From: Acidobacteriota bacterium | GTDB lineage: Bacteria; Acidobacteriota; Polarisedimenticolia; Gp22-AA2 | Length of the DNA stretch: 6,538 nucleotides | Assembly: GCA_016177515.1 (NCBI GenBank) | Contig: JACOUZ010000188.1 | Location: forward strand, 1-6,538 | Direction of reading: 5' to 3' | Part shown: positions 1 to 6,449 of the stretch, in pieces | How positions within the stretch are numbered: the first letter of the stretch is position 1 | Layout: each line of letters starts with the position of its first letter | Translations under genes and position numbers: made by a program | The notes under the pieces: model-generated | What the model was told of the DNA's origin: nothing | Databases searched by the model: none | What the model saw: the letters and a program-made list of their open reading frames with translations, nothing else

Positions 1-1394
1 GCGGCACGGCGCGGGCGACACCGGAGCCGGCGGGCGCCCCCCGGGTCCTGGTGACCTCCGAGGTCGACACCCGCACCGCCTATGTGGGACAACAGGTGAC
101 GCTGCGCGTCCTGCTCGACACGCAGACGGAGATCCTGAACCTCGGGTCGAAGGACACGCCGACCTTTCCCGGCTTCTGGACGGAGGAGATCAAGCTGCCC
201 GAAAACCTGGAACTGCGGCGCATCCAGCGTGGCGGGGAGGTTTACAACGAGTACACCCTGATGAAGCGGGCGCTGTTTCCGACCGGCAGCGGTCCGCTCA
301 CCGTCCCGTCCCTGACCTTTCAGGTTCAGGTGCGGCGGCGCAGCCAGGATCCGATCGAATCGTTCTTTTTCACCCCGACCGAGACGCTGACCCGGCGCAC
401 GGAGCCGATCACCATCCAGGTGCAGCCGCTCCCCGCCGGCTCGCGCCCGGATGATTTCTCCGGCGCCGTCGGCAATTTCTCGCTGACGGCGGGCGCCGAC
501 CGCACGGAGTCACGGGTCAGCGATGCCATCGGATTGAAGGTGAAGGTGGCCGGCGACGGGAACCTGAGCGCGGTCAACGCGCTGCCGCTTCCCGAGCTGG
601 GGGACTTCAAGCAGTACGCCCCGAAGGTCAGCACGTCGACGGCGGTGGTGGCGGACCGTCTGCGCGGCGAGAAGATCTGGGACTACGTCCTGATCCCGCT
701 GGCACCCGGGACGCAGACCATTCCACCGGTCCGGTTCTCGTTCTTCGATCCGAAGACCGGCGCCTACCGCACGCTCTCGAGTCCGGCGATCCCGATCCAG
801 GTGGCCCGCGCGGGAGAGGGGAGCGCCGGCGTCTCCGGGCCGATCGTGGCGCAGAGCGACGTCCGGCAGCTGCGGCGGGACATCCATTTCATCAAGCAGG
901 CTCCCGACGGCCTCAGGGACCGATCCCGCCCGTTCTACCGCACGCCCCTGTTCGCCGCGCTTCTGCTTCTGCCGGTGGCGGCCGACCTGGGCGTCTTCGC
1001 GCTGGCGCGGGCGCGCGACTCGCAGCGGGCCAACGCGGGCCAGAGGCGGGGTCGCCGGGCCCGCTCCCTGGCCCGCCGGCGGCTGAAGGAGGCGAGGCGC
1101 AGGATGGGCCCCTCCGCCTCGAGGGCGTTCTATGCGGAGGTGGCCAGCGCCCTGAGCGAGTACGTCGCCGCCAAGTTCGACACCTCGGCCGCCGGGCTGA
1201 CGCGCGATCGGATCGAGGAGCTCCTGGCCGCGCGGGGAGCGCCGGAGAGCGCAAGGCGGGAGTTTCACCGCTGCCTCGAGGCCTGTGACTACGCGCGCTT
1301 CGCTCCGGCCTCCTCGGGCGCGGAGGAGATGCGCCGGACGCTCGCCGCCGCCGAGGAGATCGTGGCGCGGCTCGAACGGTCGCTGGGCGCATGA
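1..1394 (+). CDS. batD: BatD-like aerotolerance membrane protein, 5' end missing
   Basis: This frame is open from the window edge (first whole codon at 3) to TGA at 1392-1394, so about 463 C-terminal residues are visible. What is seen is a beta-rich extracytoplasmic region containing PSFPGFW-like text (TPTFPGFWTEEIKLP, near 159-206), then a second beta domain. One transmembrane helix follows (TPLFAALLLLPVAADLGVF, about 942-998), then an Arg-rich stretch and a helical C-terminal domain (FYAEVASALSEYVAAKF, GLTRDRIEELL). This order and the FPGFW motif match the BatD family of the Bacteroides aerotolerance cluster, whose members are envelope proteins encoded next to the VWA proteins BatA/BatB and the TPR protein BatE. 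The biochemical role of BatD is not established. The GTG at 51 lies inside the first visible domain and is not taken as the start; the true start and signal peptide should lie upstream. The gene overlaps the BatE-like gene by 4 bases, which supports the call. Confidence 0.85.
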   Translation, partial: GTARATPEPAGAPRVLVTSEVDTRTAYVGQQVTLRVLLDTQTEILNLGSKDTPTFPGFWTEEIKLPENLELRRIQRGGEVYNEYTLMKRALFPTGSGPLTVPSLTFQVQVRRRSQDPIESFFFTPTETLTRRTEPITIQVQPLPAGSRPDDFSGAVGNFSLTAGADRTESRVSDAIGLKVKVAGDGNLSAVNALPLPELGDFKQYAPKVSTSTAVVADRLRGEKIWDYVLIPLAPGTQTIPPVRFSFFDPKTGAYRTLSSPAIPIQVARAGEGSAGVSGPIVAQSDVRQLRRDIHFIKQAPDGLRDRSRPFYRTPLFAALLLLPVAADLGVFALARARDSQRANAGQRRGRRARSLARRRLKEARRRMGPSASRAFYAEVASALSEYVAAKFDTSAAGLTRDRIEELLAARGAPESARREFHRCLEACDYARFAPASSGAEEMRRTLAAAEEIVARLERSLGA

Positions 1395-2197
1395 GGCGCC
1401 CGGGAGCCTGTCCGAGTATTCGGCCGGCCCGAAACCCGGGCAGGCTCCCGGCGCTCGCGGCCATCCTGCTCGTGTGGGTCGGGGCGGGGGAGGCGCGCGC
1501 CACGACGCCCGGGCAGCTGTTCGAAGCGGGCAACGGCGCCTACGAGGAGGGGCGGTACGAGGACGCGGCGAAGGCCTACGAGAAGGTCCTGGGCTACGGG
1601 GCCCTGGATCCGCGCGTCCTCTACAACCTGGCGAACGCCTACTTCAAGATGGGCCGGCTCGGGGCGGCGATCCTCTACTACGAGCGGGCGCTGCGGCTCG
1701 ATCCGTCCGACCGGGACGTGCGCGACAACCTGGAGTACGCCCGCGGCCTGATCCGCGACCGGGTGCCGGAGGCGGAGATCCCCTACCCGGTGCAGGCCGC
1801 GAGGGATTTCCTCGATCGGCTGCCGACCGGACTGGTCACTGTCCTGTTCCTGATCGTCTACTTCGCCACGGGCGGCCTGGTCGGGGCCCTTCCTCTCAGC
1901 AAGGCGTACGCCGCCAGGCGGGCGCTCGGGTACGGTGCCGCGGCCACGGTTCTGGCCGCGATCCTCATGGGGCTGGCGCTGGGCCACAAGATCGAGCAGC
2001 GGTCGGCGGCCCGTGCCATCGTGATGGAGGACAAGGTGGACGTCCTGAGCGGCCCGGCGGCCGACAACACCGTCCTGTTCACGGTGCACGAGGGCGCCCG
2101 GCTGGAGGTGCGCAACCGGCGCGACGGCTGGTACCAGATCAGCCTGCCGAACGCCATGAGCGGCTGGGTCCCGTCGGCGGCGGTGGAGAAGGTGTGA
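1391..2197 (+). CDS. batE: BatE-like TPR and SH3b membrane protein
   Basis: This 268-residue protein probably sits in the cell envelope beside BatD. A Sec-type signal sequence is visible: a basic N-terminus, a hydrophobic core LPALAAILLVWVGAG (residues 19-33), and likely cleavage after A37 in EARA. Two TPR-like units follow, about 41-71 (GNGAYEEGRYEDAAKAYEKVL) and 75-108 (VLYNLANAYFKMGRLGAAILYYERAL). Two hydrophobic helices lie near 147-167 and 179-198. The C-terminal 206-268 looks like a bacterial SH3 domain (VDVLSGPAADNTVLFTVHEG, then GWYQISLP and GWVPSAAV). TPR, membrane helices and SH3b in this order are what BatE-type proteins show, and the position directly after batD agrees. The ATG shares ATGA with the batD stop, and no convincing Shine-Dalgarno sequence precedes it, so translation probably depends on coupling to batD. 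Its 3' end overlaps hemW by 4 bases. The family role, scaffolding of the Bat complex in aerotolerance, is inferred from homologous clusters. Confidence 0.85.
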   Translation: MRRPGACPSIRPARNPGRLPALAAILLVWVGAGEARATTPGQLFEAGNGAYEEGRYEDAAKAYEKVLGYGALDPRVLYNLANAYFKMGRLGAAILYYERALRLDPSDRDVRDNLEYARGLIRDRVPEAEIPYPVQAARDFLDRLPTGLVTVLFLIVYFATGGLVGALPLSKAYAARRALGYGAAATVLAAILMGLALGHKIEQRSAARAIVMEDKVDVLSGPAADNTVLFTVHEGARLEVRNRRDGWYQISLPNAMSGWVPSAAVEKV

Positions 2198-3336
2198 TCG
2201 GCCTCTACATCCACGTGCCGTACTGCAGCGTGCGCTGCTCCTATTGCGACTTTTACCTGGTGACGGCGCGCGGGCGCGAGCTCGGGGTCTACGTGGACGC
2301 CCTGTGCGGCGAGATCGCCTCGGTCCGCCCGCCGCTTCTCGGCCGTGCGGCCGACACGGTCCACTTCGGCGGCGGCACGCCCTCGCTTCTGGCCGCCGGC
2401 GGCGTCAGCCGGGTTCTGGCGGCGATCCGGGGATCGTTCGCGCTCCTCCCGGACGCGGAGATCGCCCTCGAGGTCAATCCCGAGGATGTGGACGAGGCGC
2501 GGATCGAGGGTTGGAAATCCCGGGGCATCAACCGGCTGTCGATCGGGGTGCAGTGCCTGGACGACGGCCTTCTCAGGCTGATGCGCCGGCCGCACGACGC
2601 GCGCCGCGCGGTCGGGGCGGTCCTTCTGGCACGGCAATCGCCGATTCGCAGCGTCGGTGTCGATCTGATCCTGGGGCTGCCCGGGCAGGACCCTGCCGGG
2701 GCGCTCGAGGGAGTCGAGCGCGTCATCGATCTCGGCGTGGACCACGTCTCCCTTTACCTGCTCGAGGTTCACGAAAGGACCCTGCTCGGCAGGGAGATCG
2801 CCCTGGGGCGGCGGGCCGCGATGGACGATGACGCGCTGGCCGCGCTCTACGAGGCGGCCGCGGATCGGCTCGCGGCGTGCGGCTTCGAACATTACGAGAT
2901 CTCGAACTTCGCGCGCCCCGGTCATCGCAGCCGGCACAACCTCAAGTACTGGACGGACGAGGACTACCTGGGCTTCGGCCCGTCGGCGCATTCGTACGTC
3001 CTGGGGCGGCGCTGGTCGAACGCGGCGCGTCTGGACGCTTACATCGCCGCCCGCGGCGCGGCCATCGACCGGGCCGAGGAAGATCCGTCGCGCGCCCGGC
3101 GCGCCGCCGAAGCGCTCATCGCCGGGCTGCGGCTCTCCGAGGGCGTGGATCTCGCCGCCCTGCGGGGGCGCTACGGGGTCCACTTCGCCTGGCCGCGCGG
3201 CGGCACGATCGAGGAGCTCATGGGCGCGGGACTTCTGGAGCGCGGCGGAGAGCGCCTGCGTCTCACCCGGCGCGGACGCCTGGTGTCGAACGCGGTCCTG
3301 GAGCAGTTGCTGCCGGATCCCCGGCCGCTCAGTTGA
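2194..3336 (+). CDS. hemW: HemW-type heme chaperone, radical SAM family
   Basis: This 380-residue protein is close to the family's usual length (about 380). The N-terminus GLYIHVPYCSVRCSYCDF has the radical SAM CxxxCxxC motif at C11, C15 and C18. The residue two after C18 is Phe (CDF), typical of HemW; true coproporphyrinogen dehydrogenase HemN has a further Cys there and a longer N-terminus. GGGTP lies at 59-63 (SAM-binding loop), the HemW/HemN signature HNLKYW at 248-253, and a HemN_C-like domain covers about the last 70 residues (ALIAGLRLSEGVDLAALRGRYG). HemW proteins bind heme and pass it to membrane respiratory cytochromes; they are cytoplasmic or membrane-associated and are often mislabelled as HemN. 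The start is GTG at 2194, inside GTGA shared with the batE stop, with GGAG at 2185-2188 five bases upstream. The same frame stays open further upstream, but that stretch lies over batD/batE and has no HemW character. The 3' end overlaps the convergent sulfatase-fold gene by 8 bases. Confidence 0.93.
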   Translation: MIGLYIHVPYCSVRCSYCDFYLVTARGRELGVYVDALCGEIASVRPPLLGRAADTVHFGGGTPSLLAAGGVSRVLAAIRGSFALLPDAEIALEVNPEDVDEARIEGWKSRGINRLSIGVQCLDDGLLRLMRRPHDARRAVGAVLLARQSPIRSVGVDLILGLPGQDPAGALEGVERVIDLGVDHVSLYLLEVHERTLLGREIALGRRAAMDDDALAALYEAAADRLAACGFEHYEISNFARPGHRSRHNLKYWTDEDYLGFGPSAHSYVLGRRWSNAARLDAYIAARGAAIDRAEEDPSRARRAAEALIAGLRLSEGVDLAALRGRYGVHFAWPRGGTIEELMGAGLLERGGERLRLTRRGRLVSNAVLEQLLPDPRPLS

Positions 3337-4747
3337 TGTAGCCGAGCGAACGGAGTCTGAGACGCTGCTCCGGATCGATCTCGGGGTGCCCGGCCGTGTC
3401 TCCCGTCCCGTAATCGACGAAGCGCCGCAGCTCGCCCAGGAGCCGGAGGCGCGTCTCGGTGTCCGCCCCGCTCCGGGCCAGGTTGCGCGTCTCGTCCGGG
3501 TCCTCGAGAAGGTCGTAGATCTCCAGAATCTCGCCCCCCGGTGTGGGAATGTGTATCAGTTTGTGCCGTCCGTCGAACGCCGAGGACCATTTGCCCGCGG
3601 GCCCCGGGATGTAGAAGCGGCGGTTCTCCGGGTGGATGAGCTGAAAATCGCTCTCGGCGAACACCACGGAGCGTCCCGGGGCGGGGCCGGGGCCGCGCGC
3701 CGGCCCGGCGCCCGCCGTCCGCCCCGCGGCGAGAAGCGGCCGGCCGTCCACGCCCTGCATCCGTCTGATCCCGGCGAGAGCCAGAATCGTCGGCGCGATG
3801 TCGATGTTTTCCGCCAGCGCCTCCGACCTCGTGCCTGCCGCGGTGCCTCCCGGCAGGGCGAGGATCAGGGGGATGCGCAGCGACTCCTGGTAGAGATACT
3901 CTCCGTGCGCGAAGTGGTAGTCATGCTCGCCGAGGCTCTCACCGTGGTCGGACGTGAAGAGGGCGAGCAGTGGGCGCGTCCCGGGACCCTCGAGGGCGGC
4001 GAGAAGCGCGCCCAGCGCGGCGTCCGTCTGGGCGATTTCGCCGTCGTAGAGCGCCGCCACGTGCGCGACCTGCCGGGGCGGCAGCCGGTTCTCGAAGATC
4101 ACCTGCCCCTTCGTCAGGCGCCTTCCCTCCAGGTCGTCGTACAGCGTGAAGGGGCCGGTGAAGTCCGGATCGAATCGCCGGTCAAACGGGGGAGCAGGCC
4201 TGTACGTCCAGTGCGGGTCGAGATAGTGCGCCCAGAGGAAGAAGGGGCGATCGGTGGGGCGCGAGCGAAGCCATTCGAGGGCGGCCCGGGTGATCTCGGG
4301 GGCCGAGTTGCCCTCCCAGCGCCGCGGTGGATTGTCGTACCGATCGAAGCCCTGCTCGAACCCCTGCCCGGGCCGCAGGAAGAGATTGGATACGAAGGCG
4401 GCGGTGTCGTACCCGTCTTCCTTGAGCACCTCCGCCAGGGTGAGATTGGCGGACGACAGGGACGAGAACAGGCCGCGCGCTCCGTGGACCTTGGGGTAGC
4501 GGCCGGTCATGATCGACGCCACCGACTGGGTGGTGCGGGGGAGTGTGGTGAAGGCCCGCTCGAACAGGACGCCCCGCGCCGCCAGCCGATCGATGTTCGG
4601 GGACGTGGGCCGCGCGTATCCGTAACAGCCCAGGCGGTCGGCCCGCAGTGTGTCGACCGTGATCAGAAGGACGTTCGGCCGGGGAACACGCGCGCTGCAG
4701 GCGGCGCAGAGCAGGGTCCCGGTCACCAGAAGCCTCAGACGGTTCAT
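3329..4747 (-). CDS. Secreted sulfatase-fold hydrolase with Thr at the nucleophile position
   Basis: This 472-residue protein belongs to the alkaline phosphatase/sulfatase superfamily. The N-terminus MNRLRLLVTGTLLCAAC looks like a signal sequence, possibly a lipoprotein one with C17 as lipidated Cys, though Cys at -3 makes the lipobox non-standard. The catalytic domain starts at PNVLLITVDTLRADRLG (24-40; D32 a likely metal ligand). HYLDPH is at 174-179, YDGEIAQTD at 234-242, TSDHGESLGEH at 265-275 (D267 and H268 likely metal ligands) and DIAPTILALAGI at 316-327. Aligned back from TGR (81-83), the CxPxR formylglycine motif reads TTQSV, so T72 replaces Cys/Ser. A Gly/Pro/Ala-rich linker spans about 342-358 and the protein ends in SLGYIN. 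The substrate is unknown: it may be a phospho- or sulfo-ester, or a phosphotransfer donor. The ATG at 4747 was chosen because it opens the signal sequence directly. A second in-frame ATG at 4756 adds three residues, and the frame's upstream extension runs antisense over ltaE and is not credible. Confidence 0.85.
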   Translation of the reverse strand: MNRLRLLVTGTLLCAACSARVPRPNVLLITVDTLRADRLGCYGYARPTSPNIDRLAARGVLFERAFTTLPRTTQSVASIMTGRYPKVHGARGLFSSLSSANLTLAEVLKEDGYDTAAFVSNLFLRPGQGFEQGFDRYDNPPRRWEGNSAPEITRAALEWLRSRPTDRPFFLWAHYLDPHWTYRPAPPFDRRFDPDFTGPFTLYDDLEGRRLTKGQVIFENRLPPRQVAHVAALYDGEIAQTDAALGALLAALEGPGTRPLLALFTSDHGESLGEHDYHFAHGEYLYQESLRIPLILALPGGTAAGTRSEALAENIDIAPTILALAGIRRMQGVDGRPLLAAGRTAGAGPARGPGPAPGRSVVFAESDFQLIHPENRRFYIPGPAGKWSSAFDGRHKLIHIPTPGGEILEIYDLLEDPDETRNLARSGADTETRLRLLGELRRFVDYGTGDTAGHPEIDPEQRLRLRSLGYIN

Positions 4748-4754
4748 CCGCGGC

Positions 4755-4760
4755 ATTATA
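4755..4760 (-). promoter_or_regulatory. Perfect -10 box (TATAAT) seven bases before the sulfatase-fold ATG
   Basis: Reading the - strand, TATAAT is followed by seven bases (GCCGCGG) and then the ATG at 4747. With usual -10 to +1 spacing, transcription would start at or within one or two bases of the ATG, giving a leaderless or nearly leaderless mRNA. There is no Shine-Dalgarno sequence upstream of the ATG, which fits. The -35 is poor: at 18-base spacing GGGACC shares only three positions with TTGACA. The alternative ATG at 4756 falls inside this hexamer, which argues against it as the start. Confidence 0.55.
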
Positions 4761-4819
4761 GAACGCCCTGCCGGAGCGGGTCCCGCGCAATCCCGGCGCG
4801 TGGCGGCGCCCGACTCGTG

Positions 4820-4825
4820 TAGGAT
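4820..4825 (+). promoter_or_regulatory. TAGGAT before ltaE: leaderless-type -10 or Shine-Dalgarno AGGA
   Basis: TAGGAT lies seven bases before the ltaE ATG at 4833. It fits TANNNT, the loose -10 form seen at leaderless promoters in some bacteria, and its spacing to the ATG matches that of the TATAAT box on the opposite strand. It also contains AGGA (4821-4824), which is eight bases from the ATG and could simply be a Shine-Dalgarno sequence. The sequence alone does not decide between them, and no -35 is visible. The ribosome-binding reading is the more conventional one. Confidence 0.45.
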
Positions 4826-4832
4826 CCCGGGC

Positions 4833-5912
4833 ATGACGAACCGCCACGACGGCCCCATCGATCTGCGTTCCGACACCGTGACCCGGCCGACTCCCTCGAT
4901 GCGGCGCGCCATGGCCGAGGCGGAGGTGGGGGACGACGTCTTCCGGGAGGACCCGACGGTCCGCCGCCTGGAGGAGATGGCGGCCGCCAGGATGGGGAAG
5001 GAGGCCGCCCTTTTCGTCCCGACCGGGACCATGGGCAACCAGATCGCGGTCAACGTCTGGACGCGGCCCGGCCAGGAGATCATCCTGGAAGAGCGCAGCC
5101 ACATTTTCAATTACGAGATGGGCACGATGGCGGTCTTCTCCGGTCTCCTGCCCCGTCCGCTGCGGGGCGAGGATGGAGTTCTCACGGCGGAGGCCATCGG
5201 CCGGGCCATCCGGCCCCCGGTGTATTACCTGACGCAGACGGGCCTCGTCGCCGTCGAGAATACCCACAACATGGCCGGGGGCACGATTCTGCCCGCTTCC
5301 GAGGCGGAAGCGATCGGCGCCCTGACGCGGGGACGGCACCTCCCCACGCATCTGGACGGGGCCCGCCTGTTCAACGCGGCCGTGGCACTGGGGCGCGTTC
5401 CGGCGGATCTGGCGCGGCCGTTCGACTCGGTGATGTTCTGCCTTTCGAAGGGGCTCGGCGCGCCGGTCGGCTCGATTCTGGCCGGACCGGCCCCGTTCAT
5501 CGAAGAGGCGCTGCGCGTCCGGAAGAGACTCGGGGGCGGGATGCGCCAGGCCGGGGTCCTGGCGGCCTGTGGCATCGTCGCCCTGGAAGAGAACGTGCAA
5601 AGGCTGGCGGAGGATCATGCCCGGGCGCGCCGCCTGGCGGAGGCGATCGCCGCAATCCCGGGCCTGGCGGTGGATCTGGCGAGAGTGCAGACCAACATTG
5701 TCGTGTTCAGAGTGACCGGGCCCGGCATCACGGCGCCGGAGGTGGTGCGCCGCTGGAAGGAGGAGGGCGTGCTGGCGCTGGCGCTCGACGATACGCAGAT
5801 TCGCGCCGTGACGCATTACGACGTCGTCGGCCCCGGCATCCGTCGGGCCTGCGAGACTCTGGGCCGGATCCTGGAAAAGAAGAGCGCCGGCCCGCAGGCC
5901 GGCGCCGACTGA
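4833..5912 (+). CDS. ltaE: Low-specificity L-threonine aldolase
   Basis: This 359-residue cytoplasmic PLP enzyme cleaves L-threonine or L-allo-threonine to glycine and acetaldehyde. It has the family hallmarks in order: IDLRSDTVTRPTPSMRRAM at 9-27, GDDVFREDPTV at 33-43, the cofactor region FVPTGTMGNQ at 61-70, H90 in SHIFNYEMG (the His expected to stack on PLP), ENTHNMAGG at 142-150, HLDGAR at 173-178, and SKGLGAPVGS with K206 as the Schiff-base lysine. The length is slightly above the E. coli enzyme (333 residues), mostly at the ends. The start at 4833 is chosen because the family's conserved N-terminus begins within ten residues and AGGA lies eight bases upstream; the frame continues upstream only as sequence antisense to the sulfatase-fold gene. 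The last codons (SAGPQAGAD) form a long GC hairpin that seems to serve the convergent hsp20 gene. It appears to be monocistronic. Beta-eliminating lyases are relatives, but the SKGLGAP and HIFNYE motifs favour aldolase. Confidence 0.93.
   Translation: MTNRHDGPIDLRSDTVTRPTPSMRRAMAEAEVGDDVFREDPTVRRLEEMAAARMGKEAALFVPTGTMGNQIAVNVWTRPGQEIILEERSHIFNYEMGTMAVFSGLLPRPLRGEDGVLTAEAIGRAIRPPVYYLTQTGLVAVENTHNMAGGTILPASEAEAIGALTRGRHLPTHLDGARLFNAAVALGRVPADLARPFDSVMFCLSKGLGAPVGSILAGPAPFIEEALRVRKRLGGGMRQAGVLAACGIVALEENVQRLAEDHARARRLAEAIAAIPGLAVDLARVQTNIVVFRVTGPGITAPEVVRRWKEEGVLALALDDTQIRAVTHYDVVGPGIRRACETLGRILEKKSAGPQAGAD
5873..5905 (-). terminator. Intrinsic terminator of hsp20 inside the end of ltaE
   Basis: Positions 5884-5892 and 5897-5905 form a perfect 9-bp GC stem around a 4-base loop (5893-5896). 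On the - strand it is followed at once by TCTTCTTTTCC (5883 to 5873), a U-rich tract in the RNA. Stem plus tract is the classic Rho-independent form and starts 57 bases after the hsp20 stop codon. On the + strand the hairpin is followed by CGACTGATCG with no U-tract, so it is directional for hsp20. It lies wholly within ltaE coding sequence. Confidence 0.75.
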
Positions 5913-5962
5913 TCGCGGATCGCCGCCGAGACGAGGAGTGCGGCTCCGGGTCCCGCCCGGGA

Positions 5963-6418
5963 TTACCTGCCGTCGCCCGCGTCCAGTATCTTGATCCTTT
6001 TCGGCTTGACCTCGTCGGCCTTGGGGACGACGACCTCCAGGACGCCATCCTTGCAGGTCGCCTTGATCTGCTCGGGGTTGATCTTGGTGGACAGGACGAA
6101 GCTGCGGGAGAACGAGCCGTAGAAGCGCTCGAGCCGGTACGCATGGTCGGTGTCCACTTCGTTTTCCTGCTTCTTCTCCCCCCGCAGGGTGATGGTGTTG
6201 TTCTCGACGCTCACGTCGATGTCGTCGGCGCGAACGCCGGGAACCTCCGCCCGGAGGACGATGCGGCCCGATTCCTCGTGGATGTCGACGGGTGGAAACC
6301 AGCCGCTGACCGGCTCGGCCGGCGTCATGACGCGGAACGCGGGATCGTTGAACATGCGGTTCATCCTGTCCGAGAGAGTCAGCAGATCGCGGAACGGTTC
6401 CCAGCGAGTCAGGCTCAT
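5963..6418 (-). CDS. Small heat shock protein, Hsp20/alpha-crystallin family
   Basis: This 151-residue protein has the usual length for bacterial Hsp20 proteins, ATP-independent cytoplasmic holdases that form large oligomers and keep unfolding proteins soluble. The N-terminal arm is MSLTRWEPFRDLLTLSDRMNRMF (residues 1-23), common in this family. The alpha-crystallin domain runs from about 41 (FPPVDIHEESGRIVLRAEVPG) to 133, with RFYGSFSRSFVL at 98-109 and the signature GVLEVVVPK at 125-133. The C-terminal I-x-I anchor is IKI at 142-144. Each part needed for dimer and oligomer formation is present. The start codon at 6418 is fixed by the family N-terminus and by AAGGAGGA (6426-6433) seven bases upstream. 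The gene stands alone, with its own promoter in the AT-rich strip to the right and a terminator inside ltaE. No CIRCE element or clear sigma32 promoter was seen, so heat induction is expected from the family but not shown by the sequence. Confidence 0.95.
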   Translation of the reverse strand: MSLTRWEPFRDLLTLSDRMNRMFNDPAFRVMTPAEPVSGWFPPVDIHEESGRIVLRAEVPGVRADDIDVSVENNTITLRGEKKQENEVDTDHAYRLERFYGSFSRSFVLSTKINPEQIKATCKDGVLEVVVPKADEVKPKRIKILDAGDGR

Positions 6419-6425
6419 GTTTCAA

Positions 6426-6433
6426 TCCTCCTT
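6426..6433 (-). promoter_or_regulatory. Strong Shine-Dalgarno sequence of hsp20
   Basis: AAGGAGGA on the - strand lies seven bases before the hsp20 ATG. It is the best ribosome-binding site in the window and contrasts with the sulfatase-fold and batE starts, which have none. No U-rich stretch upstream pairs clearly with it, so a fourU- or ROSE-type thermometer is not supported by eye. Confidence 0.85.
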
Positions 6434-6449
6434 CAAGTGCTCCGGTTAT

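Larger units (their letters stand above)
4748..4832. promoter_or_regulatory. Divergent intergenic region between the sulfatase-fold gene and ltaE
   Basis: These 85 bases lie between the two divergent start codons and must hold both promoters unless initiation occurs inside a gene. On the - strand a perfect TATAAT is present, and on the + strand TAGGAT precedes ltaE; both are listed separately. The rest is GC-rich, with no clear inverted repeat or operator seen and no convincing -35 element on either strand. Confidence 0.6.

Noticed and set aside
51..53. GTG as the start of the BatD-like protein
   Set aside because: The frame is open to the window edge and the GTG falls within a beta domain with no signal peptide after it, so the gene is more likely cut by the window.
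1858..3183. Long antisense open frame opposite batE and hemW
   Set aside because: No family motif, low-complexity composition, no ribosome site, and it covers a clear HemW gene on the other strand.
3312..3325. Hairpin GCCGG-ATCC-CCGGC at the end of hemW as a terminator
   Set aside because: The stem is only five base pairs and no U-tract follows on the + strand, so it does not qualify as an intrinsic terminator.
2194..3336. Oxygen-independent coproporphyrinogen III oxidase (HemN)
   Set aside because: The short N-terminus and CxxxCxxCDF (no further Cys two after the third) together with HNLKYW point to HemW.
2828..4822. Long + strand frame over the end of hemW and the whole sulfatase-fold gene
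   Set aside because: It is Arg/Ser/Thr-rich without domain character and is explained as a frame shadow of the two real genes.
5946..5960. Small hairpin CCGGG/CCCGG between the ltaE and hsp20 stop codons
   Set aside because: Five base pairs, no U-tract on either strand; the stronger hairpin at 5884-5905 accounts for termination on the - strand.
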